From Gemmatimonadota bacterium (GTDB lineage: Bacteria > Gemmatimonadota > Gemmatimonadetes > Longimicrobiales > Gaopeijiaceae), in the NCBI GenBank assembly GCA_028874905.1, contig JAPPGZ010000101.1, forward strand, positions 1 to 63,360: a stretch of 63,360 bases of DNA. Direction: 5' to 3'. The notes beneath the pieces were generated by a model. It worked only from the letters and a program-made list of their open reading frames with translations. It had not been told where the DNA came from and did not search any database. Of this stretch, positions 18,824 through 27,872 are shown piece after piece. The position numbers and the translations under genes are program-made. Position 1 is the stretch's first letter; every line of letters begins with the position of its first letter.

Positions 18824-19875
18824 CAGCCGACCCACGCGGACACGTGCAGGATGCGCGGCAGGATGGCCGGGATGTTGGTCCAGTTCTCTCCCAGGTCGGC
18901 GGTCGCGTGCAGCGTTCCGGACGTGGTGCCGAAGTACACGCCGCCGGGCTCCAGGTTGTCGACCGCCATGGCGCCCCTGAGCACGGTGCCGTACGCGTCG
19001 GCCGCGGGCAGGCCCGCCGACGCGGAGTGCCAGCTGTCGCCGGCGTCCGTGCTGCGGTAGATCTGGAGCGCGCCGCCGAGCGGCACGCGGTACTGGTCCG
19101 CCTCGAGGGGTACCGCGAACAGATTCCCGCTGGCACGGTCGATCACGATCGCGAACCCGAACGCCACTTCGAGGCCTTCCTCATTGCGCTCCCAGTTCTC
19201 CGCCCCGTCGGAGCTGCGAAACATCCCGAGGTGGTCCTGCCGGAAGATCCGGTCGGGGTCGTCAGGATCCTGCGCGAGTCCGTGTACGCAGGTGCCGATC
19301 CCCTTATGGCGCTTGTCCTCGAGCGCGGCAGGCACGCCGTGGTTCTTCGGCGTCCAGGTCGCCCCGCCATCGTCGGTGCGGAATACGCCTACCGCGGAGA
19401 TACCGCACCACATGCGCTCCCGATTGTTCCGGTCGAAGAGCAGCGCGTGACAGCATAGGCCCCCGGCGCCCGGCATCCAGGCCTCCCGCGAGGCGTGTTC
19501 GTTCAAAGCGGTAACCGGTGCCCAGGACGCGCCGCCATCCGAGCTGGTGAAGAGGCCCGCGTCCTGCACGCCCGCGTAGATCACCCCACGGTTCTCGCGC
19601 AGCGTCCAGATCTCGCGGAGCCGCCGGTCGCCCCCGCCCGCGTACGCCGGGCCGCTCGGCAGCTGCTCCCATTCCTCGCCGTCCACCGACACATGGATTG
19701 CCGGGCCGTAGATGTCGCTCGCCACCGCGGCCATGAAACGGCCATCGGCGAGGCGTAGACCGGCCGTCACCTTCCACCCCTTGAAGAAGGGCCCGGTCAC
19801 CTTCCACGAGCGGCGATCGTCGCTGGTCACCCAGAATCCGCCCTTCCCCGTCCCCACCATCAGCCTTACGCTCAT
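18823..19875 (-). CDS. BNR/sialidase-like beta-propeller protein
   Basis: A 350-aa protein made of repeated Asp-box-like blades: TSDDRRSWKV, SSDGGASWAP, TDDGGATWTP, SSDGAENWER, STDAGDSWHS and ADLGENWTN. These are the S/T-x-D-x-G-x-x-W motifs of exo-alpha-sialidase-like and photosystem-assembly-like propellers. No signal peptide is visible, so it is probably cytoplasmic. Sialidase catalytic residues cannot be confirmed by eye, so a binding rather than hydrolytic role is as likely. A strong AGGAGGGG precedes the ATG at 19875. First gene of a four-gene operon with the MoaD-like protein, YkvI-like membrane protein and amidase. Confidence 0.85.
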   Translation of the reverse strand: MSVRLMVGTGKGGFWVTSDDRRSWKVTGPFFKGWKVTAGLRLADGRFMAAVASDIYGPAIHVSVDGEEWEQLPSGPAYAGGGDRRLREIWTLRENRGVIYAGVQDAGLFTSSDGGASWAPVTALNEHASREAWMPGAGGLCCHALLFDRNNRERMWCGISAVGVFRTDDGGATWTPKNHGVPAALEDKRHKGIGTCVHGLAQDPDDPDRIFRQDHLGMFRSSDGAENWERNEEGLEVAFGFAIVIDRASGNLFAVPLEADQYRVPLGGALQIYRSTDAGDSWHSASAGLPAADAYGTVLRGAMAVDNLEPGGVYFGTTSGTLHATADLGENWTNIPAILPRILHVSAWVG

Positions 19876-19963
19876 CCGCCCCCTCCTGAATCGATTGAAA
19901 TCGCTGTCATGAAGCCAGCAGCAATAGTTGGACTGAACCCCGCGGCAGCGTCAAGTTGGGGCC

Positions 19964-20395
19964 ATGAACGTCTCCCGACCCGTCATACTCTTCGACGGCG
20001 TGTGCAACCTCTGCAACGCCTCGGTCCGGTGGGTGCTCCGGCGCGATACACGCGCGCGTTTCGACTTCGCGTCGCTTCAATCCGCCGCGTCCAAACGCAT
20101 TCTCGAAGCCGCCGGCGTGGAGGGCGGTGCCGAGTCCCTGCCCGACGCGATCGTCCTGGTCGATCGCGAAGGCGTTCACACCGGCGCGGCGGCGGCGCTC
20201 CGGATCGCCCGCCGCCTCAGCTTCCCCCACTCACTGCCTGGCGTGCTGGGCGCGGCGGTCCCCGCCGCGATCCGCGACCCGGTCTACCGCTTCGTTGCGC
20301 GGAACCGCTACCGCTGGTTCGGACGGCGGGACCGTTGCGCGCTCCCGGCCCCGGAACACGCCGCCCGCTTCCTGGACGCGGACGAGGCGCGCTGA
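19964..20395 (+). CDS. Thiol-disulfide oxidoreductase, DCC family (DUF393)
   Basis: A 143-aa protein with the family-defining N-terminus ILFDGVCNLCNASVRWVLRRD, containing the C-x2-C redox-like motif, and the central YRFVARNRYRWFGR segment. DCC proteins are predicted thioredoxin-like oxidoreductases; physiological partners are unknown. It is divergently oriented from the propeller operon (88-bp gap) and stands alone on its strand. Confidence 0.9.
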   Translation: MNVSRPVILFDGVCNLCNASVRWVLRRDTRARFDFASLQSAASKRILEAAGVEGGAESLPDAIVLVDREGVHTGAAAALRIARRLSFPHSLPGVLGAAVPAAIRDPVYRFVARNRYRWFGRRDRCALPAPEHAARFLDADEAR

Positions 20396-20515
20396 CGCGC
20401 CACCCGGGCACGGAGCCGGCCGCCGGACCAGCCCCCCCGACGCAAACCGGCCACCGGAGCCGCAAGCCTTTCGCCCGCGACCCCGGCGGCCGATTGCCGC
20501 CGTTCGGCCCGTGCC

Positions 20516-21784
20516 TCAGCCCTGACTACAGTAGGAGTTCCCCGTCACGTTGGGGTTGGCGCTGCACTCCGCCAGGCTCGGCGGGAAGCAACTGTGCCGT
20601 CCCTGCATGAACGCGACCGCCCACGGGCTCAGGTTCTCGGCCGCAAACCGCGCGTTGTCCTTCAGCCGGCGGGCTTCGAGCCAGAGTTCGAAGTTCCGTT
20701 CTCGATCCAGCACCAGCCACGCTTCCGAGTCCGTTGAAGCCATGACCGGTGGGACCCCGACCCTCTCGCGCACATAGTTGATCTTGTCGATCGCGCCCTG
20801 CCGGTCACCCATGCGCAGCATGGCCTCCGCCTCGATCAGCCGCATCTCGTGGCCCTTGGCGAGCGGATAGTCGTCCGCGCGGTCGGTGTATTTCAGCTGG
20901 CGATAGAAGGGCTTCACGCCACCGCCCGAGGTCTGGTTCATGTCCCTCCAGGGCACGCGCGGATCGGTGTCCGGACCAATGCTGTCGTTGTACATGCTCC
21001 ACACGGTGATCTGCTTCTGATTCTCGTGCGTGAACTGCCAGACGGAGTTCCACTCGCGTCCGCTGTTGTCGGAGCGGTAGGCCACCCACCGGAAATCGTC
21101 GGGGATCTGCGCTGCAAGTGACGCCGCAGCCGAATAGTTGCCCAGTATCAGGTTGGCTTGCGCCATCCCCGCCGTCGAAGCCACCGCGATCGAGTCATGA
21201 CCGCCGCCCTGCGCCCGGCTGCGCGCGGTCTCGAAGCGTTCGAGGGCACGCGTGTAGTGCATGTCCGAGGCCTCGACGCGACCCGGATCGGCGTTGCCGT
21301 CCCCGTCCGTGTCCTCGCCGCCGAAGACCGCGATGCACACGTTGTCGCCGAGAATACGGTTCGCCCACCCCGCCCACATGTAGGCTGCCGTCAGCCACTG
21401 GTTGGTGGCCGCGTCTGACTGGGTCTCGGTGAGCCGGGCGATTCCCGCCCCGGCACCCCAGCGCGCCAATTGCATGGGGTTCCAGCTGGATTCCGCGTTG
21501 GTCACCGTCAGCCGGCCTTCACCCGCGTCCTGCAGCCAGGGCTGCGTCGCGTCCGCGTCCAGGTCGGTCGAGGCCGGTCCTCCCAGCCACGCCATGGCGT
21601 CCACCGCAACTTCCACGTCCGCCGCCACGCCGATCAGCACCGTCTTGCCTGCAGCTTCTTCGTCCAACGCCGAATCGATGATCGGACCGGGGTTCACGAC
21701 CTCGAACAGGTCGCATCCGGAGAGCAACACGCCGAAAGCGGCCGCCCCCAGGATCCCCCGCCAACCCTTGATATGCCTGTTCAT
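20516..21784 (-). CDS. SusD/RagB-like outer-membrane lipoprotein
   Basis: A 422-aa nutrient-binding lipoprotein. The signal peptide ends in the lipobox LLSGC, and the mature protein starts DLFEVVNPGP. Features typical of SusD include the helical repeat region and the C-terminal RERNFELWLEARRLKDNARF segment. It lies 27 bp downstream of its SusC partner, with AAAGGAGAG before the start. The pair binds and imports an unknown oligomer; the proteins here belong to the Gemmatimonadota/Bacteroidota-type SusCD group and do not reveal the substrate. Confidence 0.9.
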   Translation of the reverse strand: MNRHIKGWRGILGAAAFGVLLSGCDLFEVVNPGPIIDSALDEEAAGKTVLIGVAADVEVAVDAMAWLGGPASTDLDADATQPWLQDAGEGRLTVTNAESSWNPMQLARWGAGAGIARLTETQSDAATNQWLTAAYMWAGWANRILGDNVCIAVFGGEDTDGDGNADPGRVEASDMHYTRALERFETARSRAQGGGHDSIAVASTAGMAQANLILGNYSAAASLAAQIPDDFRWVAYRSDNSGREWNSVWQFTHENQKQITVWSMYNDSIGPDTDPRVPWRDMNQTSGGGVKPFYRQLKYTDRADDYPLAKGHEMRLIEAEAMLRMGDRQGAIDKINYVRERVGVPPVMASTDSEAWLVLDRERNFELWLEARRLKDNARFAAENLSPWAVAFMQGRHSCFPPSLAECSANPNVTGNSYCSQG

Positions 21785-21811
21785 CGTATCTCTCCTTTCT
21801 TCCCGCCGGGC

Positions 21812-24757
21812 CTAGAAGTTGGCCCGGAGGCTGATGGAGAACATGACCGGCGCCGGGAGCTGGTAGTACTCGTACCGGGCCGGGAAGGTGCCGACACCGC
21901 CGTAGTAGCCGACCGTCAGCTCGGGGTCGATGCCCGCGCCCCTCGACCACTTGTAGGAGTTCTGCAAGGTGGCCGTCAGCGTGGTGCCCGTGGCTCCCGG
22001 AATGATGTCGTCGGGAATCAACAGCGACGCCGAAACCGTGCGGAGTTTGAAGAAGTCCGAAGGCCGCATCCAGAAGTCGAAGTTGGGTGTCGGCAGCTGA
22101 CAACGAGCACGCCAGATGGCCGGTGCCGACGACCACGCCGCGGCATCGTCGGCGTTGTTCAGGCCCAGATCGTTGCACTCGGGCCACAGGCCGCGCCGCA
22201 CCTGCTGCCACGGCATGATGTTGAACTGGTACTGTCCGCCGTGGAACTCGCCCAGCGCGTAGATCGTGAGGCGCTGGAAGAGGTTGATCGACGTCGTGCC
22301 GCTGAGAATGTGGGTCGGGTAGATCGGACCGTAATAGTGATCGTCTTCGATGACCGGATCCGCGATCGCGTCCGGGTTCGACACCGATTCACCCCACAGC
22401 GAAACGATCGGATAGCCCACGCGCACCCACTGGCCGAGGATCGAGCCCCAGCCGAGGAAGAACTCCGGTGCCTCGCCGAGTTCCAGGACCTCGCTGTTGA
22501 TCGTCGAGACCCGGCCGGTCACCTCCCAGCGCATGTTGTCGAGTGCCACCGGCACTCCCCTGAGCTCCACTTCGATGCCCGTGTTCTTGAACTTCCCGAC
22601 ATTCCTCAGCTGCGAAGTGAGGAAGCCGTCCGACGGAGCCGCGGTCACCGGCATCAGCGCGTCGCTGGTTACGCTGTTGTACCAGCTGACGTCAAGCCCG
22701 ACGCGGTCGTCGAACAGGCTGCCCTCGAAGCCCAGCTCCAGCTCGGTGGAGCGCTCGGGCCCGAGGTCGGGGTTGCCAAGGTTGGACGGCGTGACTCCGG
22801 CCTGGCCTTCATACCCGGCCACCGGAGTCCAGGTCCGCACCGCGTCGAAGGCCCCGGGCGCCTTGCCGGACTGGCCCCAGGCGGCGCGGAGCTTCATCAC
22901 GGGCCAGAAGTCGCTGGGCCAGAAATCGGTATCCGAAATCACATACGACGTGCTGAACTTCGGATACATCTGGAGGCCGAGGTCCTCGCCGAACGCGCTG
23001 TTGCCGTCGACGCGAAGGCCGCCGGTCAGGAACAGATTTTCCCCGATTCCCAGGACCTCCTGCGCAAAGAAGCCGGCGTTGACCACCTTGAGCAGATCCT
23101 CGCTGGATGTGGTCGTCGCCCCGGATGTGAGCGTCTTCTCACCGGGGCCGCCGAAGTCTTCGGAAAAACCGTAGACCGTGTGGTCCCAGTCGCTGAAGAT
23201 CTGTCCCCCGGCCGAGAAGCTGGACGACATGTTGTCGCCGATATCCCGTTCCCAGGTCGTTCCCAGGTCGAAGGTGATCGTGCGGTGCTCCCATTCGTTC
23301 AGGTTCCGGCGGCCGCGCGGCCGGAGAACATGGTCGAACGGGAAGTTCTGCTGGTTGAAGGCCGTCGTGTAGTCGAGGCCCACGGTGAGCCGCGTGGTGA
23401 GGCCGAGGCCGTCGGCCCTGTGCGTCGTGGTCAGGCCGCCGACGAAGTGTTCGACACGGCCACTGTTCGTGATATCGAACAGAATCTGGTCCGGGTCGCC
23501 CTGATAGTTGTCCCGGTCAACCGCCGCGTTGGTGTAGTCCTGGGTGCCCCGGAGCACGTTCAGCATGAAGCCCGAGGCGTTGTCGCCCATCTCCATGTAG
23601 TTGGTGGTTCGGTGGGTGTAGGACGTGTTGAGGCTGATGTTGACCGAGGACACGGGCTGCATTCCGAAGTTCCCGCGCACGCTGTAGAGCTGGTCGTCGT
23701 TGTTGTCGATGACCCCGTCCTCGTAGTTCATGCCGGCTGACACGAAGTACCGGAGCGCGCTCGTTCCTCCCGAGACCGAGAGCTTGGCCTCGCCCAGCGG
23801 ACCGTTGGTGTACCAGGGCTTGGTGAATCCCCAATCGTCGGTCTTGCCGAGGATCGGTCCCATGCTGTTCCCCGTCATGAAGCGCGTGCCGCCCGTCATC
23901 TCCATGGTCCAGGTGGCCTGTTGTCCGGAGCGTCCCTGTTTGGTGAAGATCTGGATCACGCCGCCGGCCGCTTCGGTGCCGTAGAGCGTCGTGGCCGCCG
24001 AACCCCGCACGACCTCGACGCGCTCGATGTCCGACGGATCGATCAGGTCGAGGGGATTGGGCGAGGTCTGCGCACCCGCCGGACCGGGGTTGATGCTGGA
24101 GCGGTTGGCGTAGATGCCCTGGTTGTTGTTCATGCGCACGCCGTCGACATAGATCAGCGGCTGCACGTCCTGGCTGATGCTGTTGATGCCCCGCAGCACG
24201 ATTTTCGAGCCACCCCCGACCTGCCCCTCGTTCCGCCACTGCTGGAGTCCCGTCGTCTGACCGTTGAGGATCTCGGTCAGTGTTTGCGACGGCGTATTCT
24301 CGAGCGCGGCCGCCCGCACACTGCCGACGCTGTTCCCAAGCTCGCGCCGGGAAGAGGCCCCCGGCGTCCCCGTCACCACCAGTTCGTCCAGCTCCAGCGC
24401 CGTCTCGCTCAAGCGGAACTCAAGCGACACCGCCTCGCCAGCGGCCACCTCCACGGTCTGGCTCTGGGTCCGGTAGCCGATCCTCTCGACGAAGACCTCG
24501 TGGGTGCCCACGGGGACGCTCAGGACGAGAAAGCGGCCATTGTCGCCTGTGATGCCCCCCAGCCCCGTGTCTCCGATGCGGATCTGCGCGACGCTGATCG
24601 GGGAGTTGTTCGACGCGGCGAGCACGCTGCCCGTGACCCTGCCGGTCTGCGCCGAGACGGCCGACGGCAGGATCACGGCAAGCGCGGCGACGAGCGTGAA
24701 CAGGGTGGTTGCCCGATGCGCCCGAAGCCATCGGTGCGCTGTCGTCACTACTCTCAT
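21812..24757 (-). CDS. SusC/RagA-like TonB-dependent receptor
   Basis: A 981-aa outer-membrane receptor. After the signal peptide (AVSAQTG) there is a carboxypeptidase-regulatory-like domain (VTGSVLAASNNSPIS ... DNGRFLVLSVPVGTHEV), then the plug with the SusC signature (VLRGINSISQDVQPLIYVDG; RVEVVRGSAATTLYGTEAAGGVIQIFTKQG), then the beta-barrel ending in FSISLRANF with terminal Phe. The start at 24757 was chosen because AAAGGAGGT (24762-24770) lies four bases upstream; the frame is open further but without a site. Transcribed before its SusD partner. An inverted repeat 76-95 bp upstream may control it. Confidence 0.95.
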   Translation of the reverse strand: MRVVTTAHRWLRAHRATTLFTLVAALAVILPSAVSAQTGRVTGSVLAASNNSPISVAQIRIGDTGLGGITGDNGRFLVLSVPVGTHEVFVERIGYRTQSQTVEVAAGEAVSLEFRLSETALELDELVVTGTPGASSRRELGNSVGSVRAAALENTPSQTLTEILNGQTTGLQQWRNEGQVGGGSKIVLRGINSISQDVQPLIYVDGVRMNNNQGIYANRSSINPGPAGAQTSPNPLDLIDPSDIERVEVVRGSAATTLYGTEAAGGVIQIFTKQGRSGQQATWTMEMTGGTRFMTGNSMGPILGKTDDWGFTKPWYTNGPLGEAKLSVSGGTSALRYFVSAGMNYEDGVIDNNDDQLYSVRGNFGMQPVSSVNISLNTSYTHRTTNYMEMGDNASGFMLNVLRGTQDYTNAAVDRDNYQGDPDQILFDITNSGRVEHFVGGLTTTHRADGLGLTTRLTVGLDYTTAFNQQNFPFDHVLRPRGRRNLNEWEHRTITFDLGTTWERDIGDNMSSSFSAGGQIFSDWDHTVYGFSEDFGGPGEKTLTSGATTTSSEDLLKVVNAGFFAQEVLGIGENLFLTGGLRVDGNSAFGEDLGLQMYPKFSTSYVISDTDFWPSDFWPVMKLRAAWGQSGKAPGAFDAVRTWTPVAGYEGQAGVTPSNLGNPDLGPERSTELELGFEGSLFDDRVGLDVSWYNSVTSDALMPVTAAPSDGFLTSQLRNVGKFKNTGIEVELRGVPVALDNMRWEVTGRVSTINSEVLELGEAPEFFLGWGSILGQWVRVGYPIVSLWGESVSNPDAIADPVIEDDHYYGPIYPTHILSGTTSINLFQRLTIYALGEFHGGQYQFNIMPWQQVRRGLWPECNDLGLNNADDAAAWSSAPAIWRARCQLPTPNFDFWMRPSDFFKLRTVSASLLIPDDIIPGATGTTLTATLQNSYKWSRGAGIDPELTVGYYGGVGTFPARYEYYQLPAPVMFSISLRANF

Positions 24758-24832
24758 GTGAACCTCCTTTACAGGGCATCCCTGCAACACAGGGGGACAT
24801 TCGACCAACTTACGAATTACGACGCGGAATCG

Positions 24833-24852
24833 GTGTACGCAAGCATGTACAC
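24833..24852 (-). promoter_or_regulatory. Inverted repeat GTGTAC-N8-GTACAC upstream of susC
   Basis: Perfect six-base arms flank an eight-base spacer, in the 167-bp gap between the small lipoprotein gene and the first susC. The location suits an operator of the SusCD operon. No adjacent regulator gene was found. Confidence 0.4.
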
Positions 24853-24924
24853 ACGGCCCGATGGCCCCATGGGCACGGGTCCATCGCCCGCATACGCACG
24901 GCGCCAGCGTCCGACGAACGAGCG

Positions 24925-25461
24925 TTATCGCCCGATGGGGAGCCTCACCAGGGTGATCCCGGGCCGCAGAGCGTTCCGGTTGGACGGATCCTCGGTGCCG
25001 CCCTCGGACGATCCGATATGGCCGGCCAGCGCGATTCCGAGCACGCCGGCAGCGGCGATGCCGCCCGCCAGCAATCCGCTCCGGACCGCCGAAAACCGCT
25101 GCACGTCGACTCCGGTGACGTCGGTGCGCGGGATCCGCAGCGTGTCGGCCACCTTGGGGCTGCGCTGCAGCGCGGGGACGATGCCCGGGATGGCTACAAC
25201 AAGCACGAGTTCTTCCGCTTCGACCGCGAGGACACTGCCGTCAAGGCTCGTCCGGGCCACGCCGGTCGCCGAGGCCTGCCGAATCTGTCCCTCGGGGGTC
25301 AGGTGGGTCCGGATCTGCTCACCGATCGTCGGATCGCCGGCCAGCGGCTGAAAGGTGGTGCACGCGGAAGCAACCAGGAGCATCGGCGCGGCGATCGCGG
25401 CGACGAGGGCTCGGAAACGCACGCCACCAGGGTTGGTTTTCCAGAACATGGACTTCAACAT
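24925..25461 (-). CDS. Small lipoprotein of unknown function
   Basis: A 178-aa protein starting MLKSMFWKTN, with a signal peptide ending in the lipobox VASAC. The mature part holds a beta-rich region (GQIRQASATGVARTSLDGSVLAVEAEELVLVV) and a second hydrophobic segment (LLAGGIAAAGVLGIALAGHIG) near the C-terminus. I recognise no family. It lies upstream of, and on the same strand as, the first SusCD pair but is separated by 167 bp. ATGs at 25461 and 25449 are both possible starts. Confidence 0.7.
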   Translation of the reverse strand: MLKSMFWKTNPGGVRFRALVAAIAAPMLLVASACTTFQPLAGDPTIGEQIRTHLTPEGQIRQASATGVARTSLDGSVLAVEAEELVLVVAIPGIVPALQRSPKVADTLRIPRTDVTGVDVQRFSAVRSGLLAGGIAAAGVLGIALAGHIGSSEGGTEDPSNRNALRPGITLVRLPIGR

Positions 25462-25530
25462 ATCATGGTGTTCCGAAGTGGCGATACCGAATTCGCAAGC
25501 CCGTGCCTCCTGCCAGGAGTGAAGCAACCA

Positions 25531-26103
25531 ATGGACAGCCACCCAGCCATGCAGACACCCGCGGTCACTTTCGCAAGCGCCGCAGCCTTTCTCGCCGTCG
25601 CCCTCGCGGTACTCACACCTGCACCCGTCCACGCCCAGGAAACGCCCGACTTCCGCGCCGAATTCAAGGGCCAGTTCGAGGCTTCGGCCCGCAAGTTCGT
25701 GGCCCTGTCCGAGGCGATGCCCGCCGAGTCCTATTCCTGGTCGCCCATGGAAGGGGTCATGACGGTGGCCCGGGTCTACAGGCACGTCGCCCGCTACAAC
25801 TACATGTACCCGCACCTCAACCTCGGCATCGACGCGCCGAAGGGCGTGGACTACCGGTCGCTGGAAGAGGGCGGAGCCGACAAGGAAGAGGTGGCGAGGA
25901 TCCTCGCCGAATCGATGGATCACGTGCGCGCCGTGGTCGACGGCATGTCCGACGCCGACCTGGCAGCGCCGGTGGAACTCTACGGCCGGAAGGTGGCCAG
26001 TTGGGCGGTCCTGCTCCAGCTCGTCACCCACATGAACGAGCACCTCGGCCAGTCGATCGCGTACGCCCGCATGAACAGGGTCGTGCCTCCTTGGTCGAGC
26101 TAG
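25531..26103 (+). CDS. Secreted DinB-family protein
   Basis: A 190-aa protein with a signal peptide (cleavage near VHAQE) followed by a DinB four-helix domain. The spaced histidines of the DinB metal site are visible in VYRHVARYNYMYPH and HMNEHLGQSIAYAR. DinB-like proteins include thiol-dependent transferases; the exported versions are uncharacterised. AGGAG lies upstream of the ATG at 25531. Its last 13 bases overlap the proposed start of the multicopper oxidase gene, suggesting co-expression. Confidence 0.85.
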   Translation: MDSHPAMQTPAVTFASAAAFLAVALAVLTPAPVHAQETPDFRAEFKGQFEASARKFVALSEAMPAESYSWSPMEGVMTVARVYRHVARYNYMYPHLNLGIDAPKGVDYRSLEEGGADKEEVARILAESMDHVRAVVDGMSDADLAAPVELYGRKVASWAVLLQLVTHMNEHLGQSIAYARMNRVVPPWSS

Positions 26104-27851
26104 GCTCACCGGGGCGGCACCGCATCAGCGCCGTCCTCGTCCCGGCGGCCATCACGCTCGCCGCTCTCACGGCCGTCCCCGTCGGCGCCGCACCCCAGGA
26201 CACCACCTCAACCCGTGACATGTACAACAACATGTCCATGAACATGTCCATGTCGATGGACACGATCCGCGGCTCCGGCGACATGATCATGATGATGCTG
26301 CGCAACCCCATGCTCCCGGGCCTGCGGGGCGTGAGCCCATCGGTCGACCCGTTCCTGCCGGGCGAGGGCGTCGACACCGCGTCGCTCGCCTGGGCAACTC
26401 CGCGCGAGATCCTCCCGGTCGCCGACGGGGACACGATCGCGCTCGAGGCCCGCATCGTAAAGCGCAGGATCGGCGGCCGCACCTTCGTCATGTATGGCTT
26501 CAACGGCCAGTACCCCGGACCGCTCCTGCGCGTCGCCCAGAACACGCGCATCGTCGTCCGCTTCACAAACTCGATCGACCTGCCGTCCACCATCCACTGG
26601 CACGGCCTCCGCCTCGAGAACCGCTTCGACGGCGTCCCCGACGTCACCCAGCCACCCGTCCCGCCCGGCGGCGAGTTCATCTACGAGATCGTCTTCCCCG
26701 ACGCGGGCCTCTACTGGTACCACCCGCACGTGCGCGAGGACATCCAGCAGGACGGCGGCCTCTACGGCAACATGTTCGTCGACCCCACCCGCGACGACTA
26801 CTTCGGCCCCGCCACCCGCGAGGAGTTCATCATGGTGGACGACCTCCTGGTGGACGGCGACCAACTGCTCCCCTGGGGCAAGGGCGCCTCCAACTTCACG
26901 ATCATGGGGCGCTTCGGGAACGTCATGCTGGTCAACGGCGAGGAGCGCTACGCCGCGACCGTCCGCCCCGGCGAGGTCGTCCGCTTCTTCGTGACGAACG
27001 TTTCGAACACGCGCAGCTACAACCTCAGCTTCGCCGGGCTCGACATGAAGCTCGTGGGCACCGACCTGTCGCGCTTCCAGCGGGAGATGATGGTCGAATC
27101 GCTGGTCATCTCGCCGGCCGAGCGCTACATCGTCGAGGTGCGGTTCCCCGCCGCGGGCACCTACGCGCTGCTCAACCAGGTCCAGGTCGTCGACCACATG
27201 CGGGGAACATTCTACGCGGCCGTCGACACCCTGGGCGCCGTCGTTGTCGAAGGACCTGCGGTAGAAGAGGCCGACGCTCTTCTCTCCTCCCACTCCATCA
27301 TGCGAACCGATGCGGTTCTCGAAGCCGAGCTTGCGGAATACCGCCCGCACTTCGACCGGCCGGTCGACCACGCACTCCTCCTGACCGTCGACATCGAGGG
27401 GCTGCCCATCCTGGTTCAGCAGTTCATCTCCATCGACACGATCTACCGGCCCCCCGTCGAGTGGACCGACGGCATGCCCAACATGAACTGGCTGTCCACG
27501 TCGAACGAGGTGCGGTGGATCCTGCGCGACGAGGCGGCGGGAGCCGAAAACGCCGAGATTGACTGGCGTTTCCGGCTCGGCGACGTGGTCAAGATCCGGC
27601 TCAGGAACGATGCCGACGCCTTCCACCCCATGCATCACCCGATACACCTGCACGGCCAGCGGTTCCTCGTGTTGTCTCGCGACGGTGTCGAGAACCGCAA
27701 TCTCGCGTGGAAGGACACGGTGCTGGTGCCCGTGGGGTCCACGGTGGACCTGCTCATGGAGGCGTCGAACCCGGGCGAGTGGATGATCCACTGCCACATC
27801 GCCGAGCACCTCGACGCCGGCATGATGGGTTCGTTTACGGTCGTGCCCTGA
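26091..27851 (+). CDS. Multicopper oxidase with Met-rich N-terminus
   Basis: A 586-aa exported oxidase. All four copper-ligand clusters are present in order: HWHG, YHPHV, HPIHLHG and HCHIAEHLDAGM, the last giving the type 1 Cys, His and axial Met. Just after the signal peptide comes a methionine-rich stretch (MYNNMSMNMSMSMD ... MIMMML), as in copper-handling oxidases. No ATG precedes the signal sequence in frame; TTG at 26091, with AGGG ten bases upstream, is the best start and overlaps the DinB gene. Likely role: periplasmic copper or phenolic oxidation. Confidence 0.9.
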   Translation: MVELGSPGRHRISAVLVPAAITLAALTAVPVGAAPQDTTSTRDMYNNMSMNMSMSMDTIRGSGDMIMMMLRNPMLPGLRGVSPSVDPFLPGEGVDTASLAWATPREILPVADGDTIALEARIVKRRIGGRTFVMYGFNGQYPGPLLRVAQNTRIVVRFTNSIDLPSTIHWHGLRLENRFDGVPDVTQPPVPPGGEFIYEIVFPDAGLYWYHPHVREDIQQDGGLYGNMFVDPTRDDYFGPATREEFIMVDDLLVDGDQLLPWGKGASNFTIMGRFGNVMLVNGEERYAATVRPGEVVRFFVTNVSNTRSYNLSFAGLDMKLVGTDLSRFQREMMVESLVISPAERYIVEVRFPAAGTYALLNQVQVVDHMRGTFYAAVDTLGAVVVEGPAVEEADALLSSHSIMRTDAVLEAELAEYRPHFDRPVDHALLLTVDIEGLPILVQQFISIDTIYRPPVEWTDGMPNMNWLSTSNEVRWILRDEAAGAENAEIDWRFRLGDVVKIRLRNDADAFHPMHHPIHLHGQRFLVLSRDGVENRNLAWKDTVLVPVGSTVDLLMEASNPGEWMIHCHIAEHLDAGMMGSFTVVP

Positions 27852-27872
27852 CCACCTGAGCCACCAGGACCG

